Positions 16,837-25,640 of a stretch of 39,961 nt of DNA are shown in pieces. Source of the stretch: a virus. Where the stretch lies: positions 1 through 39,961 of IMG/VR virus record IMGVR_UViG_3300002835_000441; one strand, written 5' to 3'. The notes under the pieces were generated by a model. It worked only from the letters and a program-made list of their open reading frames with translations. It did not search any database and was not told the origin of the DNA. Positions within the stretch are counted from its first letter, which is position 1. Each line of letters opens with the position of its first letter. A program made the translations under genes and the position numbers.

Positions 16837-17669
16837 AAGAAAGAAACATATTTGTTTTCTGTGACGGCGGTTTAGGAAACAGACTAAATTCTTTGATAGG
16901 CGGGCTTGTTACAGCCGAATCTTATAATCTTAATCCTATTATCTGTTGGCCAGAAAATAATTGGTGTGGCTGTTCTTTTGAAGATTTATTCGATAACGAT
17001 TTTAATGTAGTTAAAGACGATGTTTTTTATTTTTTTAAAGAAGAATCAAATAATTTATTTCTTTCTATAACAGATAATAATATTAAATTAAAGAATTATC
17101 TAGAACCAAACGAACACGGTTTCGAATCAATTAAAAATACAGATGTTGATGTAGTTTACTATCACAACAAAATTCCTAAAAGTCTCAGTCAAGAAAAAGT
17201 TTTAAAATTTTCTAGACAATTAAAGATAAAGTCGAACATTGTTAGTAAGGCTATGGAGTTTGTGAATAAAAATTCTGTCAGTAAAAGTACCAAAGGTCTA
17301 CATATTAGGAAAACTGATTTTCCTAATCAGCTAGACAGTGATGTATTGTTTCAAACAGTAAGCAAAGATACCAATACAAAATATTTCGTTTGTTCAGATG
17401 ACAAATCTACAGAAGATCAATTCTCTGCACTTCGAAATGTTTGCGCCTTCGAAAAAACTAGTTACGTACAAAAGCTCAACGATGGTGAATGGCGACAAAC
17501 TACAACGGATACCAGCGGCAGAATTTTTGATTTCAATGTTGATAGACCTAAACAATCAGTGATCGAAGCCTTTGTAGATATGCTAGTCTTATCTAAAACT
17601 ACTATTTCAGTTAAAAATAAAAGTACTTTTTTAAGTTGGGCTCAGATGTATTCAACTATAGGATTTTAA
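16833..17669 (+). CDS. Fucosyltransferase-like protein
   Basis: A 278-residue protein with two marks of GT11/GT23/O-fucosyltransferase-type enzymes: an N-terminal GGLGNRLNSLIGGL block (residues 12-25) and an HxR donor-binding motif, H157-I-R159 in KGLHIRKTDF. A late SxxSVKNKSTFLSWA segment corresponds to the third conserved block. It would move a GDP-linked sugar, fucose or a related product of the GDP-mannose enzymes downstream, onto a glycan. Overlaps the cupin by ATGA. Confidence 0.72.
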   Translation: MKERNIFVFCDGGLGNRLNSLIGGLVTAESYNLNPIICWPENNWCGCSFEDLFDNDFNVVKDDVFYFFKEESNNLFLSITDNNIKLKNYLEPNEHGFESIKNTDVDVVYYHNKIPKSLSQEKVLKFSRQLKIKSNIVSKAMEFVNKNSVSKSTKGLHIRKTDFPNQLDSDVLFQTVSKDTNTKYFVCSDDKSTEDQFSALRNVCAFEKTSYVQKLNDGEWRQTTTDTSGRIFDFNVDRPKQSVIEAFVDMLVLSKTTISVKNKSTFLSWAQMYSTIGF

Positions 17670-17672
17670 CGG

Positions 17673-17681
17673 AATAAATAC
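17673..17681 (+). promoter_or_regulatory. T4-type late promoter box (AATAAATAC)
   Basis: AATAAATAC ends 7 bases before the ATG at 17689. It lies in the only clear gap inside the second glycan block, so it probably drives the long downstream run of coupled genes. Confidence 0.6.
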
Positions 17682-17688
17682 CCTGTTA

Positions 17689-18669
17689 ATGGGAAAAGTT
17701 ATGAAAAAAATTTTAGTATGCGGAGCAGGGGGCTTTATCGGCACCCATCTAGTAACTAGTCTAAAAAAGCAAGGACATTATGTCATTGGTGCCGATTTAA
17801 AATATCCCGAATTCAGCAATACCGATGCCGACGAATTTCATCTAATGGATCTTAGAAATCAAAAAAATGTCGAGCAGCTACTTAAAAACGACATCTATGA
17901 AATTTATCAATTAGCTGCTGATATGGGCGGTGCGGGTTATATTTTTACCGGTGAGAACGATGCTGACATTATGCACAACTCTGCAATGATTAATCTTAAC
18001 ATTGCGCACGAGATGATTAAAAAAGATATTAAAAGAATTTTTTATAGTTCTAGTGCCTGTATGTATCCTGCCCATAATCAAGAAGACCCTTCGAATCCAT
18101 TGCTCAGTGAGGATAGTGCATATCCTGCTGCACCTGACAGTGAATACGGTTGGGAAAAATTGTTCAGCGAACGAGTCTTCATGGCATTTGCAAAAAATTA
18201 CGGAATTCGTGCAAGGATAGCAAGATTCCATAACATCTTTGGTCCACTTGGTTCTTGGAACAACGGAAAAGAAAAAGCTCCTGCAGCCTTATGCAGGAAA
18301 GTTGCTATGTGTGAAGATGGCGGGACTATTGAAGTTTGGGGTCCTGGTATTCAGACACGTAGTTTTCTTTACATAGACGAATGTGTTGAAGGAATTCATA
18401 AGATAATGAATAGTGATTGTGAATTTCCTCTGAATCTCGGCAGCGAACGTATGATCAGTATAAACAATCTAGTTTATCTCATCGGAGAAGTAGTCGGTAA
18501 GACAGTGCATATTAAAAATGTTCCAGGCCCTATGGGTGTAATGGGCAGAAACAGTCATAATAAACTGATAGAAGAAACCATTGGCTGGAGACCTGGAGAG
18601 GATTTAGAAACAGGTATTAAACATACATATCAATGGATTCAAGAACAAATTAGAATGGAGAAAAAATGA
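17689..18669 (+). CDS. GDP-mannose 3,5-epimerase-like short-chain dehydrogenase
   Basis: A 326-residue extended short-chain dehydrogenase/reductase. The NAD site is GAGGFIG (residues 12-18). The block LAADMGGAGYIF, SSSACMYP (C124), the YxxxK pair Y153/K157 and RFHNIFGPLGSWNNG match GDP-mannose 3,5-epimerase closely, including the epimerase Cys. This makes GDP-L-galactose-type sugars from GDP-mannose. Start at 17689 follows the late box; ATG 17701 (MKKILVCG) is a close alternative. Overlaps the dehydrogenase after it by ATGA. Strong family call; exact product may differ. Confidence 0.9.
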   Translation: MGKVMKKILVCGAGGFIGTHLVTSLKKQGHYVIGADLKYPEFSNTDADEFHLMDLRNQKNVEQLLKNDIYEIYQLAADMGGAGYIFTGENDADIMHNSAMINLNIAHEMIKKDIKRIFYSSSACMYPAHNQEDPSNPLLSEDSAYPAAPDSEYGWEKLFSERVFMAFAKNYGIRARIARFHNIFGPLGSWNNGKEKAPAALCRKVAMCEDGGTIEVWGPGIQTRSFLYIDECVEGIHKIMNSDCEFPLNLGSERMISINNLVYLIGEVVGKTVHIKNVPGPMGVMGRNSHNKLIEETIGWRPGEDLETGIKHTYQWIQEQIRMEKK

Positions 18670-19433
18670 AAGTAGGAATAATAGGTTACGGATGGATCGG
18701 TAAAGCTACGAAAAAACTATTTCCCGATGCACAGATTTATGACAAGTTCATCCCTGAATACAGCAAACCTTTAGAAAATTGCGACATCGCATTTTTAGCT
18801 GTGCCAACTCCTTGGGAAGGCGGAAAAGAATTAAACTGCGATGCTGTTGAAGATGCTATTGCCAGTTGCGGTTGCGATTTTATCGTTATTCGATCAGCCA
18901 CTCAACCTGGATTTGCAGATAGAATGGTTGCAAAATACAATAAAAGAATTGTAGTGCAACCGGAATATCTAGGCGAAACTCCAAATCATCCTTTCTTACA
19001 AATGGATGCTAGACAATTTATAGTGTTAGGTGGTACGCCGGGCGATCGACGAGCAGTTATCGAATGCTATCAAAAGGCATATAATGCCAATGTTCGTATA
19101 AGACAGGTTACAAGATACGAAGCTGAAATTATTAAGTTCAGTGAAAATAGAGCAATTTTTTACAAGGTCATGCAATGCCAAGAATTGTATGATGCCTGCG
19201 AAGCTGCCGGAGTTGATTACTATACCATCAGAGAAGCTGTCTATGGCGATGACCCTAGAATGAATCTATGGTGGACATTTGTGTTTCCCGATAATCGAGG
19301 AGCTAATAGCAAATGCATTCCTAAAGATGTATATGCTTGGTGCGCTTGGGTAGAAAGCCTAGGATTAGATCCGAAGGCAACTAAATCCTTACTTGAGTAC
19401 AATGAAGGTTTAATTAAAAAGAATTCTGTATGA
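18666..19433 (+). CDS. Short UDP-glucose/GDP-mannose 6-dehydrogenase-like protein
   Basis: A 255-residue enzyme of the nucleotide-sugar 6-dehydrogenase family, which oxidises a sugar to a uronic acid. It has the NAD site GIIGYGWIG (residues 4-12), catalytic Cys in NSKCIPKD (C217), Lys157 and Asn161 in EIIKFSENRA, and Lys220/Asp221. Full-length family members run to about 390-450 residues and have a C-terminal nucleotide-sugar domain; here that domain is missing. Either the short form works with a partner or its substrate differs. Coupled to both neighbours by ATGA. Confidence 0.82.
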   Translation: MKVGIIGYGWIGKATKKLFPDAQIYDKFIPEYSKPLENCDIAFLAVPTPWEGGKELNCDAVEDAIASCGCDFIVIRSATQPGFADRMVAKYNKRIVVQPEYLGETPNHPFLQMDARQFIVLGGTPGDRRAVIECYQKAYNANVRIRQVTRYEAEIIKFSENRAIFYKVMQCQELYDACEAAGVDYYTIREAVYGDDPRMNLWWTFVFPDNRGANSKCIPKDVYAWCAWVESLGLDPKATKSLLEYNEGLIKKNSV

Positions 19434-20008
19434 ACCCTTGGGAAAAAACTGAAAATTTCGAAGGCGACGTGAAAGTCTACTACGATAATTTATTAAATCA
19501 TTTTAAAAAATTTAAAAACGAATTATTTGTAGAATCTGGAACCTTTTTAGGTAACGGATTAAAATGCGCCTTAGACGCCGGATTTGAAAAATGCTTTACT
19601 ATAGAAATACATCCGCATTTGTATGAAAAAGCACAGTCTAGATTCGAGAATGAAATCAAAGAAGGCCGGGTAATTTCTTACCTAGGAGATTCTGAAAAAT
19701 TATTACCTGGAGTGGTTAGAGATTTAACAGCTCCAGCAACTTTTTGGTTAGATGCACATATTAGTTCTCAATACGGAAAAAAGTTAGCAAAAAATTGTCC
19801 GATTATAGAAGAACTAGAGACGATAAAATCTCACTTCATCAAAACTCATACATTGTTAATCGATGATTTAAATTGTTTCGGAAGACCGGCTCACGATCGA
19901 ATTACATTAGATCAGGTCAAAAATAAAATTTTAGAAATAAATCCGAATTACAAATTTGAACTTCTAGATGCTGCTCGCCCTCAAAATATTTTAGCGGCTT
20001 ATGTATGA
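19430..20008 (+). CDS. SAM-dependent methyltransferase, class I
   Basis: A 192-residue Rossmann methyltransferase. Motif I is FVESGTFLGNG (about 33-43), motif II ends in TIEIHP (E59), FWLDAHIS is the motif IV region, and HTLLIDDLN is the later acidic strand. The pattern resembles TylF-type sugar O-methyltransferases and FkbM-like proteins. It probably methylates a sugar in this glycan block. Overlaps genes on both sides by ATGA. Confidence 0.78.
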   Translation: MNPWEKTENFEGDVKVYYDNLLNHFKKFKNELFVESGTFLGNGLKCALDAGFEKCFTIEIHPHLYEKAQSRFENEIKEGRVISYLGDSEKLLPGVVRDLTAPATFWLDAHISSQYGKKLAKNCPIIEELETIKSHFIKTHTLLIDDLNCFGRPAHDRITLDQVKNKILEINPNYKFELLDAARPQNILAAYV

Positions 20009-20718
20009 ACGAAATTTCTATTGTAACGTTTAAGTGGAAAAAACCGTCGGCGGGGTATAAACTTAAATCTCCTGTAGAATATTCTGCTGAACACGTAAAC
20101 ATTCTTTATAGATCTATCAAACGTAACACTACTGTACCTTTCAAATTTATATGTGTAACCGACGACACATCTGGATTAGATAGTGAAATTCAAGCCGTTG
20201 AACTCTGGGACAAATATAAAAGTTTAGGCGGATGTTACAATAGGCTTTACATTTTTAGCGAACAAATAAAATCTATTTTAGGTGAAAGATTTATATGTAT
20301 TGATCTTGATTGTGTAATTGTTTCTAATATTGATACTATTTTAACCCGTAAAGAAGATTTTATTATAAACAAATTTATCAGCAAAGGCGGACACAATCAA
20401 ATTTACAACGGTGGTTTAATTTTAATGACTGCCGGGTCTAGACAAAAAGTCTGGAATGATTTTGATCCGAATAAATCTTTGACATTGTTAGATAAGTTAA
20501 GAAACGAAAAAAATCTAGTAGGTTCAGATCAAGCATGGATACAGGTTAGTCTTGGCGAAAGTGAACCAATGTTTACTGAAGATGATGGTGTTTATGATTA
20601 CAGCTTTTTGACTGATAGAAAATTACCCGACAATGCAAAAATGATTTTCTTTCCTGGAAAAGTTGATCCCTCACAAGAAAAAGATAAGAACGAATGGGTA
20701 GCCAAACATTGGAGTTAA
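20005..20718 (+). CDS. Glycosyltransferase, GT-A fold
   Basis: A 237-residue transferase with DxD at D100-L-D102 (ICIDLDCVIVSN), a QIYNGGLILM block after it, and a Gly/Asn-rich GSDQAWIQ segment typical of GT8-like and related nucleotide-sugar transferases. Ends with FFPGKVDPS, an active-site closing segment. It overlaps the methyltransferase by ATGA and is one base from the next gene. Confidence 0.8.
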   Translation: MNEISIVTFKWKKPSAGYKLKSPVEYSAEHVNILYRSIKRNTTVPFKFICVTDDTSGLDSEIQAVELWDKYKSLGGCYNRLYIFSEQIKSILGERFICIDLDCVIVSNIDTILTRKEDFIINKFISKGGHNQIYNGGLILMTAGSRQKVWNDFDPNKSLTLLDKLRNEKNLVGSDQAWIQVSLGESEPMFTEDDGVYDYSFLTDRKLPDNAKMIFFPGKVDPSQEKDKNEWVAKHWS

Positions 20719-20719
20719 T

Positions 20720-21973
20720 ATGGGATTAGAAACAAATTATTTAAAATTTATAAACAGTTTAATTGGCCAAGCTAGTGGAAACCGAATGCTTGAACTCGGA
20801 AATCAATCTCTTAATCATAGTAAGAGACCAGAGAAAACAGGTAAAGAGTATTTTACCAATAATGGGTTTGATCATATTTCGGTAGACAGGAATGGATTAG
20901 ACGGCGCTGTAAAAAAAGATCTAAGAAATATATCTGAATTCAGAGAATATGTAGATTCGTTTGATGTAGTTACTAATTGTGGAGTAACTGAACACGTAGA
21001 ACCTATTGCCAACCAACATACAGTGTTTAGAATAATTCACGATAGTCTTAAAGTAGGAGGGATTGCCTTTCATATACTTCCTGATTCTGACGAAGCAGAA
21101 AATAACCGATGGGGACCGCACTGTAGATTTTGGTATAATGAAGGTTTTTTCAAAAATTTATGTATTCTAAATAATTATGAACTTTTAAAAATTGACAAAA
21201 TCGATAGTTTAATTGCAGTAGCATATAAAAAAACTTCTCCAATAAAATTTACAGACGACATAGAGTCTTTTCAAAAAAATATTGTTGTAATAGGCCATAA
21301 TAAACCATTGTTACATGAAGCGGTGTATCCGAACACAATGGTCACTAGAGGAAAAGTTTCTGAGCTTAATAGTTGTTTGTATAAAACAATTACCGAAGAA
21401 ATTGTTGGAGATTATATAGAATGCGGAACCTACAGAGGAGGACTATCTGCATTAATGTTAGATACTATTCTTTATCACAGACTAGACAAAAAATTGTGGA
21501 TTTATGATACATTTCAAGGTATGTCAGAGCCTACTGAACTTGACATAAGCAATAAAAATGAAATAGCTAAATCAACTTTTGAAGCCTCAAAAAATCAATC
21601 AACAGGGTATGCAGACTGGTGTAAAGCAACTATAGATATCGTTCAATCTACATTAAGTATTGTCAGTCACGAATATGAAAAATACGCTCATCTAATAATA
21701 GGTAAAGTTGAAGACACACTCAAATATGAAAATAACATACCTAAAAATATTGCATTAATGAGATTAGATACCGATTGGTACGAATCTACTAAAATCGAAT
21801 TAGAAAAGTTCTATCATTTATTGTCAATCGGTGGAGTTGTAATAATCGATGATTATAGATTATGGCAAGGACAAAAATTAGCGGTGGATGAATTTTTTGA
21901 TAAATTAGATAAAGATTCATATAAGTTCACCGATGGAGATGATGGGTCTCTTATTATAACAAAATTAGGATAA
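20720..21973 (+). CDS. Double methyltransferase: SAM methyltransferase fused to TylF/MycF-type O-methyltransferase
   Basis: A 417-residue protein with two methyltransferase domains. The N-terminal one (about 1-175) has a weak motif I (MLELGNQSL) and FDVVTNCGVTEHV (82-93) followed by a typical LKVGGIAFHILPDSD segment. The C-terminal one (about 200-415) matches TylF/MycF macrocin O-methyltransferases: YIECGTYRGG (232-241), RLDTDWYEST and VIIDDYRLWQGQ carrying the metal-binding Asp residues. Probably two methylations of one sugar or glycan. No frameshift is needed, so the fusion looks real. Confidence 0.82.
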   Translation: MGLETNYLKFINSLIGQASGNRMLELGNQSLNHSKRPEKTGKEYFTNNGFDHISVDRNGLDGAVKKDLRNISEFREYVDSFDVVTNCGVTEHVEPIANQHTVFRIIHDSLKVGGIAFHILPDSDEAENNRWGPHCRFWYNEGFFKNLCILNNYELLKIDKIDSLIAVAYKKTSPIKFTDDIESFQKNIVVIGHNKPLLHEAVYPNTMVTRGKVSELNSCLYKTITEEIVGDYIECGTYRGGLSALMLDTILYHRLDKKLWIYDTFQGMSEPTELDISNKNEIAKSTFEASKNQSTGYADWCKATIDIVQSTLSIVSHEYEKYAHLIIGKVEDTLKYENNIPKNIALMRLDTDWYESTKIELEKFYHLLSIGGVVIIDDYRLWQGQKLAVDEFFDKLDKDSYKFTDGDDGSLIITKLG

Positions 21974-21975
21974 AA

Positions 21976-22557
21976 ATGTCTAAAAAGAAAAAATACACCG
22001 AAGCGTTAGATCCGAATAAACCTCACTTAGGTGGGAATTTTATCGAAGTAAATCCCAGCACTTACTGTCCATCAGTGTGGTATTATATACTTAGAAAGTA
22101 TAATGTGAAATCTGTTATGGATGTCGGATCCGGTAGAGGCCACGCAGCCAAGTGGTTTTTTGATCAAGGTCTCGACACGACAGCAGTTGACGGTCTAGAA
22201 GATAATGTTAAAAATGCAGTGTATCCTACAATTTTATGTGATTTAACTGAAGGGTCATATAGCAAGAGTGTAGATCTAGTAAATTGCATAGAAGTAGTCG
22301 AACATATCGAAGAAAAATATATTAACAATTTACTAGATACTGTTTGTTCTGGAAAATACCTTTTTATGACTCACGGACTTCCGGGACAAGAAGGACATCA
22401 TCATGTGAATTGTCAACCCACAGAATATTGGATAGATCATTTAGCTAGTAGAGGATACAAAGAACTTGCGGAAGATTCTCGTGAATTGCGAAGGATCGCT
22501 TCATCTACAAAGGCACATCATATCAAAGATACAGGAATGTTGTTTATAAAGGTATAA
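21976..22557 (+). CDS. SAM-dependent methyltransferase, class I
   Basis: A 193-residue methyltransferase with motif I VMDVGSGRGHAA (47-58), VDLVNCIEVVEHIEE (motif IV/post), and a LFMTHGLPGQEGHHHVN segment usual in sugar and small-molecule methyltransferases, including the conserved His run. It starts 2 bases after the double methyltransferase stop. Probable target is a sugar or glycan; substrate unknown. Confidence 0.8.
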   Translation: MSKKKKYTEALDPNKPHLGGNFIEVNPSTYCPSVWYYILRKYNVKSVMDVGSGRGHAAKWFFDQGLDTTAVDGLEDNVKNAVYPTILCDLTEGSYSKSVDLVNCIEVVEHIEEKYINNLLDTVCSGKYLFMTHGLPGQEGHHHVNCQPTEYWIDHLASRGYKELAEDSRELRRIASSTKAHHIKDTGMLFIKV

Positions 22558-22558
22558 T

Positions 22559-23875
22559 ATGTGTGGATTCGGCGTAACATCGAGATCGGGATTATCGAAA
22601 GTAAACAAATTTTGTCAACGGCGAGGTCCCGACCTTACTAATTCAAAAACTATCAACGGTGTAGAATTTTTACATAATCTTTTACATATCACCGGAAATG
22701 TAACTCCGCAGCCATTTGTTAAGGGAGATGTTGTCTGTACTTTCAATGGTGAAATTTACAATTATAGGGCATTTGGATCTTATCAAAGCGATGGAGAATG
22801 TTTAATTGATCTTTATTTAGATCAAGGAGATGAATTTATAAAATCTCTCGATGGTGAGTTTGCTATTTGTCTTGTGGATTTTAAAAATAACAAAGTAATT
22901 ATTGCTACAGATACATTTGCCTGTAAGCCTCTTTGGTACGAATTTAACCGATCAGAATTTTGCGCAGCCTCATATAACAGTCAACTGCAAGGTCTAGGAT
23001 TTAATAACGGTAAAAAATTAAAAGGCAATACCACAGAAGTTTACAATCTCCGAACTGGCGAAAAAATCACACAGTACACGAATAGGCAGTTTGATTTAAA
23101 TCAATTTAAAATGTCTTTCGATGGTTGGATAGAAGCGTTTACCGCTAGTATCAAGAAAAGAACAGCTAATACTACACATCGTATGTTCTGCGGTATGAGT
23201 TCAGGATATGACAGCGGCGCTATAGCCTGCGAACTGCAAAAACAAAATGCCAACTTTAAAGCATATACGATTGTCAATAACGAAAATCCTGAAATATTAA
23301 GTGCGAGATTACAAAAAATTAAAATCAATGAGGCATTTTCTTTGTCCTCAGAAGAATTCCAACAATGGAAACGAGAATTAAATTCTAATTGCGAAAATTT
23401 TAATTATAATGGTTATGATATAAAAGGTGATCAAGCCTCAATGGGATTATCTGCCATTTGTAATCGGGCTAGGCAAGACAACAGAAGAATTTATTTTTCA
23501 GGTCAAGGCGCCGATGAAATAATCAGCGACTACGGGTTTGGTGGTAGAAAAATATACAAGCACAGCGGATTTGGTGGTTTGTTTCCGGAAGATTTAAACG
23601 GATTCTGGCCTTGGAATAGTTTCTTTGACGGCACCCAAGTTCAATATCTTAATAAAGAAGAATACGTAGCAGGACATTTTGGCATAGAAACACGATATCC
23701 TTTTTTAGATAATAATTTGGTTCAAGAATTTTTGTGGTTATCTCCTAAGTTAAAGAATAGCAAATATAAGAGTTGTTTGGACGAATATCTTAAAGTAAAT
23801 GGATTTCCTTATGAAAGCGGTGAAAAAAGAGGATTCCATGTAACTGAAAAAGGCGGAAAGAGTAAACGAGTATGA
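22559..23875 (+). CDS. Asparagine-synthetase-like glutamine amidotransferase
   Basis: A 438-residue protein of the AsnB type. Cys2 is the glutaminase nucleophile (MCGFG), followed by RRGPD, FNGEIYNY, SDGE and LDGEFA blocks. The ATP pyrophosphatase domain has SSGYDS (214-219) where SGGLDS is usual, then FSGQGADEI (313-321). In surface-glycan clusters such proteins often amidate uronic acids, which suits the dehydrogenase here. It is shorter than E. coli AsnB (554). Whether the changed loop keeps ATP binding is unclear. Overlaps the next gene by ATGA. Confidence 0.85.
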   Translation: MCGFGVTSRSGLSKVNKFCQRRGPDLTNSKTINGVEFLHNLLHITGNVTPQPFVKGDVVCTFNGEIYNYRAFGSYQSDGECLIDLYLDQGDEFIKSLDGEFAICLVDFKNNKVIIATDTFACKPLWYEFNRSEFCAASYNSQLQGLGFNNGKKLKGNTTEVYNLRTGEKITQYTNRQFDLNQFKMSFDGWIEAFTASIKKRTANTTHRMFCGMSSGYDSGAIACELQKQNANFKAYTIVNNENPEILSARLQKIKINEAFSLSSEEFQQWKRELNSNCENFNYNGYDIKGDQASMGLSAICNRARQDNRRIYFSGQGADEIISDYGFGGRKIYKHSGFGGLFPEDLNGFWPWNSFFDGTQVQYLNKEEYVAGHFGIETRYPFLDNNLVQEFLWLSPKLKNSKYKSCLDEYLKVNGFPYESGEKRGFHVTEKGGKSKRV

Positions 23876-24522
23876 GAAATGATATTACAGTTGTGATTGC
23901 CGGAGATTCAAATTTTAAACCTTATGTAGAACAAGGCATACGATGGACAGAAAAATTAGGTTACCCAATCTTAGCTTATGATTTAGGTAATTTAGGTTTC
24001 GGAAAACCTTTCAGCGGTAGATTCAGCGATGCTGCCAATGCTAAAATTCCCTGTAAACCACATATTATAGCAGATGCTCTTGAATCAATTAAAGACGGAG
24101 AATATCTAGTATGGCTCGATGCCGATGCCTTGATATATCAGAACATAGATGAAATTGCCCAAGACTACGACATAGGAGTTACGGTCAGAGCCCCTAAAGC
24201 TGTTGAACATCAACTACCGATCAATGCTGGTATAGTCTTTATAAGAAAAACTATGGCTGCAAAAGAGTTCGTAGAGAGATGGAAAGCATTATCTGATCAA
24301 GGTGTCAGTGATCAACCGCCGTTGAATGAATTATGTAAAGTAAACACTCAGGATCGAGATAACACAGTATTGAGAGATGGAGTGAAAATAAAAGTTTTTA
24401 AATGTGAAGTATATAACAACTTTTACAAACAAGGAAAACAAGCTGACAAAGTTAGACCAGTGGGCGTAAAAATTGTTCATTATAAAAGTAAATTGAGACA
24501 CCTTTATCCTCTTGGAAAATAA
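23872..24522 (+). CDS. Glycosyltransferase, GT-A fold
   Basis: A 216-residue transferase with DxD D83-A-D85 (WLDADALIYQNID), PINAGIVFIRK and SDQPPLNEL blocks, and a VKIVHYKSKLR end, all common in GT77-like and related nucleotide-diphospho-sugar transferases. Linked to the amidotransferase by ATGA, one base from the epimerase gene. Likely one of the later steps of glycan assembly. Confidence 0.8.
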   Translation: MRNDITVVIAGDSNFKPYVEQGIRWTEKLGYPILAYDLGNLGFGKPFSGRFSDAANAKIPCKPHIIADALESIKDGEYLVWLDADALIYQNIDEIAQDYDIGVTVRAPKAVEHQLPINAGIVFIRKTMAAKEFVERWKALSDQGVSDQPPLNELCKVNTQDRDNTVLRDGVKIKVFKCEVYNNFYKQGKQADKVRPVGVKIVHYKSKLRHLYPLGK

Positions 24523-24523
24523 T

Positions 24524-25357
24524 ATGAAGAAAATTTTAATTACCGGAAACTCCGGATATATAGGATCACACCTTACAAAAATTTTAACAGAACAGAATGT
24601 GTATGAACTGTATGGTTTAGATAAGGATGTTCCAAAAATTGGTATTACAAATTTTGTAGTAGAAGATATTAGAAATTCTGGAGAATGGATTTACGCAGAT
24701 ATCGAATTTGATTGTGTAGTTCATTTGGCAGCAGAAGTTGCCGTAGGAAGAAGCGTATTGAATCCTACACTATATTATTTGACAAATACCTTAGGAACAT
24801 TGAATGTATTGAAGAATCTAAAGTTTAAAAGATTTGTCCACGCCAGCACAGGATCAGCCGGTCCTATGAATAATCCCTATGGTATAAGCAAACGTGGCGC
24901 TGAAGATGTTGTAAGACAATTTTGTACAGAACAAAATATACCTTATACTACTTTTAGATTTTATAACGTAACAGGCACCGATGGAATTGAACCTACAAAC
25001 GTTGATGGATTAATGTGGAATCTTATGAATGCTCAAAAAACGGGTGAGTTCAATCTGTTCGGAGACGATTACAATACTGAAGACGGATCGGCAATCAGAG
25101 ACTATACACACGTGAATGAAATATGTTATAGTGTTATTAAAGGAATAGAATATTCTTCTAATCAAATAGAAAATCTTGGTCACGGTGTAGGAACCAGCGT
25201 AAAACAAATGATTGAAATTTATAAACGTGTTAACGATTGTGATTTCACTGTAAACATTTGCCCAAGAAGGTCTGGCGATTTGGAAAGAAGTGTTTTAGAT
25301 AATCCTTCTACATTTATGCAAAAATTGTATACGATGGACGATTTACTAAGGGTATGA
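24524..25357 (+). CDS. NAD-dependent nucleotide-sugar epimerase (GalE-like)
   Basis: A 277-residue extended short-chain dehydrogenase. GNSGYIGSH (8-16) is the NAD site, the YxxxK pair is Y119/K123 in PYGISKRGAE, and FRFYNVTG and VNEICYSVIKGIEY are typical of UDP-glucose 4-epimerases. The ATG at 24524 is preferred to one at 24512 because it gives a separate start just after the upstream stop. It closes the second glycan block. Substrate may be UDP-glucose, UDP-GlcNAc or a related sugar. Confidence 0.87.
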   Translation: MKKILITGNSGYIGSHLTKILTEQNVYELYGLDKDVPKIGITNFVVEDIRNSGEWIYADIEFDCVVHLAAEVAVGRSVLNPTLYYLTNTLGTLNVLKNLKFKRFVHASTGSAGPMNNPYGISKRGAEDVVRQFCTEQNIPYTTFRFYNVTGTDGIEPTNVDGLMWNLMNAQKTGEFNLFGDDYNTEDGSAIRDYTHVNEICYSVIKGIEYSSNQIENLGHGVGTSVKQMIEIYKRVNDCDFTVNICPRRSGDLERSVLDNPSTFMQKLYTMDDLLRV

Positions 25358-25358
25358 T

Positions 25359-25640
25359 ATGGGATCTTTAACACCAGGGGCAACATATATCTACGAACGA
25401 AACGGCGAAGAGATTTATGCTAGAGAAGTTGGTAAAACTGAACGCAGGTTAATTGGATACCAATACGAAAATAAAATAGACCCAAGAACTAACGACGGTC
25501 GTCCTTTATTTGAACATCTCAAAGAAGATAAACTCTGGGGTGAAATTCGTCGTGCTGCAAAATCAAATGAGGCCTTGCAAAAAGCTCTAGAAAGTGTTAA
25601 AATATTATATTGTTTGAGTAAACAAGATGGGACAAAATAA
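25359..25640 (+). CDS. Small conserved phage protein before gp62
   Basis: A 93-residue protein, starting 2 bases after the epimerase stop and overlapping gp62 by 14 bases. An N-terminal beta-like TYIYERNGEEIYAREVG and a helical WGEIRRAAKSNEALQKALESVKILY end are visible. No known activity. The overlap with gp62 suggests it belongs to the replication genes rather than the glycan block. Confidence 0.75.
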   Translation: MGSLTPGATYIYERNGEEIYAREVGKTERRLIGYQYENKIDPRTNDGRPLFEHLKEDKLWGEIRRAAKSNEALQKALESVKILYCLSKQDGTK

